64,000 nt of DNA from Punica granatum (Eukaryota > Streptophyta > Magnoliopsida > Myrtales > Lythraceae). Made by a program: the position numbers and the translations under genes. The stretch lies in the NCBI RefSeq assembly GCF_007655135.1, contig NW_022204354.1, forward strand, positions 1-64,000, written 5' to 3'. This document shows positions 11,042-21,194 of the stretch, in pieces. The notes below the pieces were generated by a model, which saw only the letters and a list, made by a program, of their open reading frames with translations, made no database searches and was not told the origin of the DNA. The stretch's first letter is position 1. The number at the start of each line of letters is the position of its first letter.

Positions 11042-12266
11042 TGATAAGGGAGGATTTGTCCATGAAATGGGTACAATTTAGACTTGGTTTTATGTTGTTT
11101 TCATGGTATCTGATGCTTGGATAACGGTTTCTAGGAAAACTTGTGCGAGAAAAGAGTTTGAGGCAATTTGATGCATGTTCGGGATGAATTGTAGACCATT
11201 GAAGTGTCAAGATGGAACTTGCAAGGATACAAGGACTTCAGATCAGTTGTGCACTAGACTGCACGACCGATTCGAGAGGGAGTTCAAAATCAATCCCCGA
11301 TTTATTTGCAAATCCAAAGATTCTCCTTTAATTACAATGGAAGTTTTTAGGAAATCTTTAAAGATAGGTTCATTATTTGTTTTCTATTTTTGTGGGAGAT
11401 ATAAAAACCTAAGGATCATCTAGGTTTAGGGTTTTAAGTTTTTGGAGAGGAGAAACTGGAAAAGGAGGTCGGCGGCTACGGAGTGTTCTTCCAACGATCG
11501 TCAGTTTCATGGATTCCTGCATAGCCATGTGTGGCTAATTCTTTTCATTTGACTTGAGAACGCAAACCTCACGGTTTGGTTGTGAGGAGCAGGTTTTAAT
11601 ATTTCGATTTCAGCACTTATTCATTCTTGAATATTATCATTACAAGTATTCTCTCACGGTCGTGAATAGGATATTTGTAAGTTAGCTTATCAACGACTAC
11701 TATGGTGTTTGTAGAAATCGATTCGAAGCAAGACTAATTAGGAACGAATGGTAGTTACTGCCCTAATTGGTTAGAGAATGATAGGACGAGTCAATTAATT
11801 GATGAATTGATTAATCGCTTGGGTTAAGGCATCCTTGTGCTTAAAGCCATTGCTTAGTTAATTAGGGAATCGGTCGATACCTTGTTAACTGGTTGATGAA
11901 CTTACTAGTTAGACGGTGTCTTGACTAGTTAGAATTTAGATGCTAGTTGATTCCTTGCGGTCGCAGGAACTCAACTCTTAGCTGCTGAAATTTACATTAT
12001 GATGCTTCTATGATTAACCAAACGCTAGGTGGTTTTCGAACTCAAGTCATACGTCTCCCGGTTATTGATTACTCACTCTCCCTTGCACTTTTAGATTGTT
12101 TTTGCTACAATTTAATTTCTTAATTATCAAAATTCCCCTTTCATTACTTTTTGCTAGCTCATTAGTTTAGAGAATCCCTTAGCCTCATTGGGGATTTCGA
12201 CTCGGCTCTCACCATTTTCTTACTAAAAGTTTTGGGGAAACCGATTTTATTTTGGGGGCTTCGACA
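11042..12266 (+). mobile_element. Athila 3' LTR
   Basis: The LTR begins with TGATAAGG directly after the polypurine tract and ends near TTCGACA, giving 1225 bp with TG...CA ends. A TATA-like TATAAAAAC lies at 11400-11408. No second copy of this LTR is found upstream within 12 kb, which confirms 5' truncation. Confidence 0.8.
11400..11408 (+). promoter_or_regulatory. TATA box of Athila LTR
   Basis: TATAAAAAC lies about 360 bp into the LTR, followed by an AAACCTAAGG-type start of the R region. This is the likely promoter of the element. Confidence 0.5.
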
Positions 12267-12864
12267 GGCCTTGCCACTCGACGACTCCATCAAATATCTC
12301 AAATAAACACAGCAGCCCATTACGACATTCCCATCCACCCGATCAAGCCTCCCATCTTATCACCATACCGTTTGAGGCAGTTAATGAGACAGCAAAAACA
12401 ATACTTTGAAAGCAAAATTGATAAAGTCATCTCCTTCCTTGAACATATTTCACGGATACGCACTAACCCATCAGCACCATGCATCGAACTATGACGAACT
12501 CGATCAAGCAAAATCCCAGCCCATCAAGTTAATTTATTATTAATTCGTTAGTGTTAGATTCTAGAAAATAATGTTAAAAAACAAAAATTGAAAAAAAAAA
12601 ACACTAAAGAACAAAAGAGAGAGTGGGAAGGGGACGGAGAGAAGGGGGCGTTGGTGGATGCCTGACCACCACTGCCCAAGGACCCCACCAGAAGACTCTC
12701 AGACCACCGGTGACCTCCTTGGGATGCTAGTCGTTGGGTAGTGGGCGGGCAGCCGTCCACCACCGCCCCCTTCTCTCTCTCCCTTTTCTTACGTTCAAGA
12801 TTGGTGCATTTTTTCTTCTTTTGATTTTCATTTTTTAAAATTATTTTTTAAATATGAAATTAAA
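12267..12864. other. Flank of Athila LTR, no gene recognised
   Basis: An 80-codon plus-strand frame (12252-12494) begins inside the LTR and shows no known domain. A GC-rich stretch (12640-12770) is followed by T-rich DNA. Nothing here supports a gene. Confidence 0.4.
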
Positions 12865-13066
12865 ATCCTGGCTTAGGATGAATGCAGCATGCTTAACACA
12901 TGCAAGTCGGACGGGAAGTGGTGCTTTCAGTGGTGAACGGGTGAGTAACGTGTAAGAACCTGCCTTTGGGAGGAGAGCAACAGCTGGAAATGGCTGCTAA
13001 TATCCCGTAGGCTGAGGAGCAAAAGGAGGAATCCGCCTGAGGAGGGCCTCGTGTCGGATAAGCTAG
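12865..13066 (+). pseudogene. rrn16: Plastid 16S rRNA 5' fragment (NUPT)
   Basis: About 200 bp match the 5' part of chloroplast 16S rRNA from the ATCCTGGCT block through CATGCAAGTCGGACGG, GGGTGAGTAACG, CAACAGCTGGAAA and AAAAGGAGGAATCCGCC to AGCTAG. Several positions look like C-to-T or G-to-A decay relative to the conserved plastid sequence, and a few bases are lost near 12884. It is a nuclear insertion of plastid DNA, not a functional rRNA gene. Flanks are AT-rich and unrelated to plastid DNA. Copy 2 carries it at 49476-49677. Confidence 0.92.
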
Positions 13067-13293
13067 CAAATCGACAATAAATTAATTTTTTGGCCAAAAA
13101 AGTAACTCATGACGCACTTTGCTTCTTTTTAAAAAGTTCGGGTGGTATATAGTGTAAAATTTTAAAGATCAAAGTGCACTTTGCCACTAAACTCAAAGGT
13201 GGGGTTGCAAAAAAAATTTTATTATTATAAATGATGTTCATGAGCCTAATACTAAAATATAGATCTTAATAATTAATAAAGTGACACGAGAAG

Positions 13294-13366
13294 TCCTATC
13301 ACGAGGATCGAACCCTACAATCTCTCGGTTGACTACTGAGAGCATGCGCCATTACACTAAACTATC
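13294..13366 (-). repeat. tRNA-derived SINE head or tRNA-like sequence
   Basis: The minus strand shows a D-arm/A-box-like TTTAGTGTAATGGCGC, an anticodon-arm-like CTCTC...GAGAG, and a B box GGTTCGATCC (13314-13305). The 10-base anticodon loop and poor acceptor stem argue against a functional tRNA. Confidence 0.5.
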
Positions 13367-13570
13367 ATTCTTAGAGCAAACGGCATTTTACAAGGTATAA
13401 TATTTGTTTTTTTTCATAGCATACATATAATAAAGCATGTCGATTTGAAGCGTTATTGGTGTTTCTATAAAGAGAGAAGGACATCAATTCGCAAATGATT
13501 CTTAACCTCAGTAAGGTAACCCAAAAAAACCAATCTTACAAAAATAAAGAATATTAATTATCGAGAAATG

Positions 13571-13710
13571 AGTCTTACTGTAGTGGCACAAGGCGCTGCT
13601 CGAAACTAAGAGGCCTTGGATTCGATTCTCACCAGTAGGGCTAAAGTATTTCTTTATTTAACTTTATTTTCTTTTATTATACTAGATTTATATGTCTCCC
13701 TTATTACCTA
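13571..13710 (+). repeat. tRNA-derived SINE-like element
   Basis: It has an A-box-like TAGTGGCACAAGGC and a B-box-like GGATTCGATTC. A diverged relative with the same body and T-rich tail sits at 16851-16985. Ends are approximate. Confidence 0.45.
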
Positions 13711-14170
13711 AACAATAATATTAATTGTCATGGACTTCATTATTTACGATAAGGACAGCATAATAAGACAAAGCTTAAGTAAATTATAGGGAGAGAAACA
13801 GCATACTCATAAGCCAATGCCTTTTACCAAATAGCAACAAAAGAACCAATCTTACAATAATATTAGAGTCAGACAGTAATCCATGGAACTTCGTCCATGA
13901 TCAGATGAACTGACAACCCGACTCGAATAAAAAGACTGAGCACTAATGACAATTTTCTAGTAGTGGTAGGGAGAGATCGAGCAACCTTGGTATTGCTGGC
14001 GGTAATAGGTTTCATCAGAGATACATAGCAATCATTAGAGCCCCATAGCCATCAAAGACCCTTTCATTGTAGGTGTAAGAGTGATATTCGGCCCCTCCAC
14101 TGAACCGAACACTGTAGTCCGGCAAGTCGTGAGAAAGTTGCTTAATATCAGAGAGTGATTGCCACATTCC
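13711..14170 (-). pseudogene. Decayed 3' part of NAC-A exon 4 and 3' UTR
   Basis: Bases 14170 down to about 13950 align with the C-terminal exon of NAC-B. They follow a stop codon at the second exon-4 codon and contain two offsetting one-base indels near 14030-14050. Bases 13860-13950 match the NAC-B 3' flank (an ATCCATGGA block and a TTTTCTAGTAGTGG block). The exon is no longer translated in this frame. Confidence 0.75.
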
Positions 14171-15854
14171 TTACTCCTTCACATATTGAGAGAATGAATT
14201 GATTTAGATTGCAATAAGATATAGATCATACCCTCATGAGGCCTATTAAGGATATCATATTTGTGATCCTTCTACGAACTCTATGTTTCCGAACTACATC
14301 AGTAATTTACTTAGAGGAGTGACACGAAAAGTTACCTAACACCTCCAAGTCAAGGGCGACTTTTAGTGGTGTGCATTGCTTTCATTCTATTTCTCGGCTG
14401 AAGGAGCGAAAACAACATTTGTAGAATTACAACTGTGCGGTTTAAGTACTTGAAGAAAAAGTTCCCTAACTTACATTAAGTAACAATGTCTTTTTTTCTC
14501 CCCGATGAATACAATATCTTCATTTTCCAACCCCATGTAATGTAGATCACCAATAATCCCAGCAAGTGAGTGGAGACGTTAGATCCACTCAGGCTTGTTT
14601 GATTTCAAAGTGTGATTTTAAAATCACACTTTAACTTAATTCTACCTATAATAAAACAAAATAATTCATACAAAGTCAAAGGGTGGGCCCCATATATAAC
14701 CATTTATACCACTCTTTTTCAAAATCAAAATCTGATTTTAAAATTCTACTTTGAAACCAAACGCAGCATTACAACTTAACTCTTTACTTTCTATCATCTG
14801 ATTATTAGCGTGGAGGTAAAACAAGCTCGATTTACTGGAGAACTGAGATGTATGTTAGCAGGGATAGAAGTTTAGCAGTATTCGATTGTGATCGGGTCTA
14901 TTTTGTAAGACTGATGCAATTGATATACGAAATTAGAAGCATTGCACATCGCCAAATGAAGAGAACTAAGCTACCCATATATTACCTCGTTTGGAGCAGC
15001 TTCTTGGGTAGGTGCACGGCTTTCAGATGTGGCAGGGTGGCCAGAATCATCGTTTGCATAACTTGCTGATTCGACATCATCACCACCCCTTCTGCCATTT
15101 CTTTTAAACACATGACAGACAACAAAGGGCATCTGCAGAATGTGTAAGGGACATCGATGAACATGCATTCATTTGTTTAAATTAACGAAAATACAGTGTT
15201 ATGGTGATATGATATCAATTCATTATATATGGATAAATAGAAGTACGTACATCTTCAATGTTGTAGCCGAGATACGATGGATTCAGGTAGTATTCATGCA
15301 TTCCCCAATTGGTCGTGATCCCACTGGAACTACGCCCTTGGTAGAAAGTCAATGCCTTCTTCTTACCTATCTCTTCGCCAGTATCTTTGCTCTTCACTTT
15401 CTTGTCTGAACTAGTGATCTTCCAATAACCAGCATTTGGAACGATCCTCTTAGACCGATTGTTGTTACGGTACTTTTCTTTTCGGAGACAGAAGAAGAAC
15501 CACTGCCTTCCATTAGACCTCGCCTCCGCTAACCCTACAATACAGGGATGAAAAAGGGTCAATTTAATACTCGACACACCTGCAAGCCTCTTTTAATATC
15601 TTTTCAAATATAATAGATGCATGTATATTTCAAATGTAAAATGCACATAGGAGAGTGGACCTACTATCGTACTGGCGAGGCAGTTCCTCGGGATCCCAAT
15701 TATAGAGCTCGATGTCCGGGATCAGGTGATGATTCGTCGAATAATTGGGATCTCCGGAATGGAAGTGGTCCAAAATCCTCTGCTTCAAGTAATGAGCCAG
15801 AAGTTGGATGCTAGATGGATCAAAATCTAATCCAGGGATATGTGGAACGTCCAT
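14171..15854 (-). CDS. NAC-A: NAC-domain transcription factor, C-terminally truncated
   Basis: Exons by splice consensus: 15854-15665, 15534-15251, 15132-14986 and 14176-14171. The first donor is GTAGGT and the acceptors end in AG. The product has 208 residues. The NAC subdomains are in order: GLDFDPSSIQLLAHYL (A, diverged from the usual GFRFHPTDEEL pattern), the B region, WFFF...GYWKITSSDKK (C), GKKKALTFYQGR...TNWGMHEYYL (D) and FVVCHVFKR (E). The fourth exon reads Glu then TAA, where NAC-B has Gln, so the roughly 70-residue C-terminal region is lost. Intron 3 is enlarged (809 bp, against 320 in NAC-B) and holds a MITE. NAC proteins bind DNA as dimers in the nucleus. This form could act as a DNA-binding protein without an activation region, or be a young pseudogene. 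Confidence 0.8.
14592..14767. mobile_element. MITE inside NAC-A intron 3
   Basis: The terminal inverted repeats are TTTGATTTCAAAGTGTGATT at the left and the reverse complement of TCTACTTTGAAACCAAACGC at the right. The core TTTCAAAGT...ATTTTAAAATC is shared by both ends. The element is about 176 bp with no coding capacity, and the superfamily is not certain. It accounts for part of the extra length of NAC-A intron 3. Confidence 0.6.
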
Positions 15855-16006
15855 GTTTCCTTAAACTCTGCAAGTATAATTTTGCGTTGAAAAACAAAGG
15901 AAATTTCCACAAACAAAGTGGTGAGGATTACAAAGGTTCAAGATTGGTTTGTGAGAGGCTGAGCTACGGTGGGTATGGGACAATCATTCAAGTCATATTC
16001 GTAGCA

Positions 16007-16042
16007 ATTTTATAGTGATGGGTGTGTGGTCAAACTGGTCAA
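16007..16042 (-). promoter_or_regulatory. NAC-A promoter module: TATA box and two W-box cores
   Basis: The minus strand reads CTATAAAAT (16015-16007), preceded upstream by two TTGACC cores (16033-16028 and 16042-16037). TTGACC/T is the core recognised by WRKY factors. The same arrangement precedes NAC-B at 20773-20808. NAC-A has about 75 extra bases between the TATA box and the ATG compared with NAC-B. Confidence 0.5.
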
Positions 16043-16490
16043 TTTGGAAAGTTTACCTTGTTTGAGAAGTTCTTCCCGTTTGTGAGAGTATCATTGAACT
16101 CATAAACTCAACCGCAAGGCAATGGCATCCAATGTAGAATTTTGACGTCATCAGCTGCAAACGTTTGTCGTAAAAGGTTAAATGATTGAATTTCCGCACC
16201 TTTTCTGTTTGAAAGTTAAAAAAAAAAAAGGATATTAATCACCTTTCACATACATCACCGTGATGTTTAGTTTTCTTGAAAGTATTAATATGAAATATAT
16301 TTGGATAGGATTTGAGGTGATATTAGTCCATTTCAGTCCTTTTCTCAGCATTCCACCTAGAAGGGATAGTGAACTTCCTAGAAAGAAGCAATTTTTCTGT
16401 GGGTTATTAATCGAAAAAAGGGAATGATTAATAAACAATAACAGCAAGGGCCAAGCCTACCATTGCAAGATGATTTTAATTACTTATCCA

Positions 16491-17215
16491 ACATTATAGC
16501 CGTGACAAGATTCAATATATATTGATGTCACACCCAAATAGTCCTTCGTCCCATTTGGAAGACTACTGTCCATAGAAAGTCGATACCTTCTACTGCCTAT
16601 CCAAATTGCATCACCCACCAGCTTCTCTTTTACTTCCTAAATAAATAAAAACAGGAATGCCGTTGGTGATTTTCATTTTCGCACTGGTCCTTCAAAACAA
16701 CTACTGTTACGATAGAATTCTCTTTCCGGAGATGCAAAGAAGACATGTGATGCCTTCCCGTTAAAGTTTTATTAGCAAAAAACTACACAAAATTTCGACA
16801 ACCTAATGAAATATTGAAACAAAGATAGAAGCTAAATTGACTCAAGTTTGAGAAAAGAGTCTTACTATAATGGCACAAAACGCCAACTCGGAATCAAGAG
16901 GACCAAGGTTCGATCATTACCAGCATGACTTATGTGCCCTTTTATTCTTGTTTATTTTATTAGTCCTATAGACTTCTCTTATGACTGAAAAAAGAGGGTT
17001 GTAGTTTTATTGGAGAAGGCTTGATGTGTTTAGTGGGAAAATTTCAGAGGTCAAAACTTTTGATTTCTTGGAATCTTTATCCCCAGCCCTTGTATGAGAA
17101 GTGCGTCTCCTTCTTCCTTCCTTGTGAAGTTCTTTCCCTTGCTCATGAAGTGTCTCCGGCTTTGATTAATTAGTAAAAGATTCAGCATGAATGGCAAGGC
17201 ATCAGTTGCATGAGG
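16491..17215 (-). pseudogene. Third NAC paralog relic
   Basis: Bases 16491-16765 align on the minus strand with NAC exon 2. Matching blocks are ACATTATAGCCG (codons for the GYN region), TAGAAAGTC...CCTTCTACTGCCTATC (KKKALTFY region) and TGTTACGATAGAATTCTCTTTCCGGAGATG (KEKYR region); frameshifts make it non-coding. Bases 17046-17215 match the upstream flank of NAC-A and NAC-B (GGTCAAAAC, GAAGTTCTTTCCC, GGCAAGGCATC). Exon 1 is missing, and the gap holds a SINE-like insertion at 16851-16985. The cluster therefore once had three tandem NAC genes. Confidence 0.72.
16851..16985 (+). repeat. SINE-like element within NAC relic
   Basis: This is a relative of 13571-13710, with AGTCTTACTATAATGGCACA, a B-box-like GGTTCGATCATT and a T-rich tail. 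It interrupts the NAC relic between exon 2 and the upstream flank. Confidence 0.45.
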
Positions 17216-18880
17216 TTCTTTAATTTTATTCTTCCCATTTCATTTGTTATTAAAGGGCTTTTTAAGGGTTTTTCTTTTCCTGGGCTACATGGCTTGGTTT
17301 TTTTTTATACTTGGTTACATGGCTTTTTACGTTATTTGTAATCGGGATGTCAGATGATTATCAATTAAGTATGGGGAAAACTGCACGATTAGTCCTCCAT
17401 GTTTGATTACTTTTTTATTTTAGTCCTTTTCCTGTTTTTTTATATCACTTATATTCAATGCTTTTGAATACTTTTTTGTTTTATTCCTTTTCCTTTTTCT
17501 TGGTTCGATTTCATCCAATACCGTTGACAACTTTTCTATTTAGATTCTTTAATCAAAATAATTATCATGAAAAATTTTAATTTTAGTTCTCAACCTTTTA
17601 TTACTATTTATTTTATACTAATCCTTTTTTTTGGGGTTTAATTTTGCCATGTTATTGAACTTCTTGTTCCTCATAGTTCTATCTCTCAATTTTTGGAAAG
17701 AATACCGACACAACGTATCTTGAAATAAAATTATTTTTTTATAAATTATAAAAATAAATCAATACAATTAACATAACAACGTGATACTTGTGAACCTACT
17801 TGAAACTCGAGGCATAGTAACCTCAATCCGGGCAGTACTAACTGTTAAAAGGAGAATGGTAACTTGAGAGGGAGAGAGGCGACAGTAGGGCTCGACATCG
17901 AACACCACCACTATAAGGAAGGTCACCTTATGTCAACATCTCTCTTTGCAATCGCCATTGCACTTTGCGACAATACTTGCATCAAGGGTCACCACGTCCT
18001 TGCTTAGTGTGTCGCGGACAACCTCACAAACGTGGTTGGTGGCTATCAATTGTCAAGCCACGATTGCCTTTGTTTTTTCGTACATTTTACCGTTTCTTTG
18101 CTCGGAAGTTCGAGGACTAGTGCTCCCATTGCGGACCGTCACTGCCCTTGCTAAAACTTCCGACGGCCCAAACGCTCAGCCTGACTCATTCTCTCAAGGT
18201 TGAGGACCAAAATGAATATTTTCTCTAATAAAAATATTCGATAAGATGTAAACGAGAAAAGAATTTTAAAAATGACATAAACAAAAAAAGTAACCGCAAC
18301 TTACAGGACTAGTTGTATAGTTCTCTTTAATTATATATCTAGCTCTTTGTATAGTTGATCAAATGTATGATGAAATACTAGTGTTTCTTGTCGGGTGTCT
18401 CTTTGATTTATACTTGGTTTTCTTGTGTCTATAACGCATTAAAAGGCTTATTATACAATAATTAGTTTTTCGATTAAACATACACATACTATTTTTCGAT
18501 TAATTAACACTCTGCTTGGTCTACACCAATTTGGAGGGCTTGCAACATTGTACACCATATCTTATAATTGATACGATATGGAAACTCTCGAGCCAATAAG
18601 AAGCATGACAAAGTCTTGATACCCTTGTAAGTAATCGGACTGATACTTTTTTACAGGCCAAAAGTCATTAACCTTGTAGAGTGATTGGACTAATTGCATA
18701 GTGTTGCTACACTCCTCATCTCTTCGATTAGGTAATCTCGTAATATTTCAAGCAATTGATCACATGAACAAATTTATCGGTCAACGTGACAGGGAAAAAT
18801 GAATAATTGATGGCATGTGATAGAAAATGAATCAAGGCTGTAGGTTCAAGTCATTAAACTTGGATCATCCCTTGAAATCA
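17216..18880. other. Intergenic spacer, no gene recognised
   Basis: AT-rich DNA with several T-rich runs (17220-17700). An 85-codon plus frame at 17946-18203 has no recognisable domain. Bases 18885-19010 resemble 13410-13510, so the shared 3' flank of the NAC genes begins there. Confidence 0.4.
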
Positions 18881-19284
18881 GTTTTGATTTTTCTTGATTG
18901 CATACATATAATGGTGCATGTCAATTTACAGCATTATTGGTTTTTTCATAAAGAGAGAAGGAGATCAATTCCCAAATGATTCCACAACCTCAGCAGTCAA
19001 CAAGTTAATCTTGAAAAAAAAAATAATAAGACAGTACTAGATAATATGTAAGAGTCTCGCATTGACTTAATAATTTAGGACAGACATAATGAGAGAAAAT
19101 CCCAACTCACCGAGTAAATTAAAAGTATACAGAAACAGCACCCCAAATGCAATTTCTTTCGTAACTGACACCGAGAACACACGCCTTACAATAATATTAG
19201 ACACTACATCCATGGACCACGTCCATGATCAGACAAACTGACAATCCGACTTGAATAAAAAGACCGAAACAGTATGATGATTTT

Positions 19285-20694
19285 CTAGTAGTGGTTGTGG
19301 GAGTTCCAGTCACCTTGGTACTGTTGGTGGTCGTAAGTTTCATCAGGAGATGCATAGTAATTGTTAGAGCGATAGCCATTAAAGAGCCCATCACTGTTGG
19401 TGTAAGAGTGATAACCGGCCCCTCCAGTGAACCCGGTACTGTAGTCCGGGATGTCGTGAGAAAGTTGCTGAATATCAGAGAGTGATTGCCACATTCCTTG
19501 CTCCTACACATATTGAGAGAATTAATTGATTTAGTTTGCAATAAAATATAGATCATATAACCCTCCGTAATCATTCAAGGATATCGGATTTGTGATCCTT
19601 CTATGATCTGTATGTTTTCGAACTACATGAGCAGTTTATTTAAAGGAGTGACAAGAAAAGTTACATAGAACCTAGCAATCAAGTGTGAGCTTTAGTTCAA
19701 TGGATTGCTTTAGTTCTATTTCTCGGCTGAAGTTCTGAAAAACAACTTTGTAGAATTACCAAAGCATGCGGTTTAAGTACTGCAGCCCGCCAAATGAAGA
19801 GAACTAAGCTATACATATATCACCTCATTTGAAGCAGCTTCGTGAGTAGGCGCACGGCTTTCAGATGAGGCAGGGCCGCCGGAATCATCATTTGCATGAC
19901 TTGCTGATTCGACATTATCGTCACCCCTTCTGCCACTTCTCTTAAATACATGACAGACAACAAACGGCATCTGCAGAATGTGTAAGGGACATCGATGAGT
20001 GTATTATTCATTTGTTTAGATTAATGCAAATACCTAGTGTTATGGTGATTTGATGTGAATTCATTATACATGGATAAATAGAAGTACGTACCTCTTCAAT
20101 GTTGTAGCCGAGATACGATGGATTTAGGTAGTATTCATGCATTCCCCAGTTGGTCTTGATCCCACTAGGAATACGCCCTCGGTAGAAAGTCAATGTCTTC
20201 TTCTTGCCTATCTCTTCGCCAGTGTCTTCGCTCTTCACTTTCTTGTCTGAACTAGTGATCTTCCAATAACCAACATTTTGAACAGTCCTCTCGGACCGAT
20301 TGCTGTTACGGTACTTCTCTTTTCGAAGACAGAAGAAAAACCACTGCCTTCCATTAGACCTCGCATTTGCTATCCCTGCACATACCGGAATGGAAAGGTC
20401 AATTCAAAATTCGACACACCTGCAAGCCTATCTTTTAATATCTTTTCGAATATAATAGATGTATATGTTTCAAATGTAAAATGCACATAAGAGAGTGGAC
20501 CTACTATAGTACTGGCCAGGAAGTTCCTCGGGATCCCAGTTGTAGAGCTCGATATCCGGGATCAGATGACAATTCGTCGAATAACTGGGATCCCCGGAGT
20601 GGAAGTAGTCCAAATTCCTCTGCTTCAAGTAATGATTCAGCAGCTGGATGCTAGATGGGTCAAAATCTAATCCTGGGATATGCGGAACTTCCAT
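19285..20694 (-). CDS. NAC-B copy 1: NAC-domain transcription factor
   Basis: Four exons: 20694-20505, 20375-20092, 19970-19824 and 19503-19285. Splice sites are consensus, and the phases (1, 0, 0) give a continuous 279-residue protein. Subdomain A is around residues 8-23, C spans 75-110 with the motif GYWK at 99-102, D spans 120-147 ending in NWGMHEYYL, and E is FVVCHVFKR at 161-169. The C-terminal region (170-279) is rich in Ser, Asn, Tyr and Asp and ends in a His/Asn-rich tail, as often seen in NAC activation regions. The A subdomain departs from the family pattern. NAC factors act in the nucleus as dimers; the target pathway cannot be told. It is a tandem paralog of NAC-A, and copy 2 differs at eight residues. 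Confidence 0.9.
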
Positions 20695-20772
20695 TCTTCA
20701 AGCTTGGTTTGGGAGAGGCAGAGATATGGTGTGGGTATGCATGGGACAATCATTCAAGTCACATTTGTAGCA

Positions 20773-20808
20773 ATTTTATAGTGATCAGAGTTTGGTCAAA
20801 CTAGTCAA
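20773..20808 (-). promoter_or_regulatory. NAC-B promoter module: TATA box and two W-box cores
   Basis: The minus strand has CTATAAAAT (20781-20773), about 80 bases before the ATG. TTGACC (20799-20794) and TTGACT (20808-20803) lie just upstream. The layout is conserved with NAC-A despite divergence around it, which suggests retained function. Confidence 0.5.
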
Positions 20809-21018
20809 TTTGGAATGTTTCCCTTTCTTGAGAAGGGCATCCCGTTTGCGAGAAGTGTCTGCATTGAACATAAACTCAATAGCAAGGCACTTGCATCCAA
20901 CCTAACATTTTTATATCATCAGTGCAACATTTGTCCTAAAAGATTAACATTATCAGATAGCTGGGTGATTCATTATTTATTACCTAATACTCACAGTCAT
21001 CATTATCATACTCTAAAG

Positions 21019-21194
21019 TCAGTTCTTTAGTTGGTTCGCAACTTGTTCGTCTTAAATAAGGTATTAGATTCGAGTCTTGTGAATGAAAAAAATTCATACT
21101 GCGAGAGGAATTTATCCCTTAGTAGGCCAACCTAACTCCACTAGATTAGTCTGGGCACATTATGTTTTCGAATATCAAAATACACAAAAAAAAA
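21019..21194 (+). repeat. SINE with poly(A) tail
   Basis: An A-box-like TAGTTGGTTCGC and a B-box-like AGATTCGAGTCT are followed by a non-coding body (TAGTCTGGGCAC near 21150) and a 9-base A tail at 21186-21194. The target-site duplication is not clear. Confidence 0.5.

Larger units (their letters stand above)
7563..12266 (+). mobile_element. Athila-like Ty3-gypsy retrotransposon, 5'-truncated
   Basis: In order: an RNase H fragment, an integrase frame, the spacer typical of Athila-type elements after the integrase (a GTCGAGCTAACGACATT block and GGGAGGCAACCCAA near 9276-9324), a long non-coding region, a polypurine tract and a 3' LTR. The 5' LTR, gag, protease and reverse transcriptase are absent. 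No envelope-like frame is seen between the integrase and the LTR. The element cannot be autonomous. Without the 5' end, no target-site duplication can be assigned. Confidence 0.88.

Noticed and set aside
12252..12494. 80-codon frame after the Athila LTR
   Set aside because: It starts inside the LTR, has no domain match that I recognise, and stands alone.
12865..13066. Functional or bacterial 16S rRNA gene
   Set aside because: Only about 200 bp of the 5' end remain, with decay and AT-rich nuclear flanks.
13294..13366. Functional tRNA gene
   Set aside because: The anticodon loop is 10 bases and the acceptor stem does not pair, so it is treated as SINE or pseudo-tRNA.
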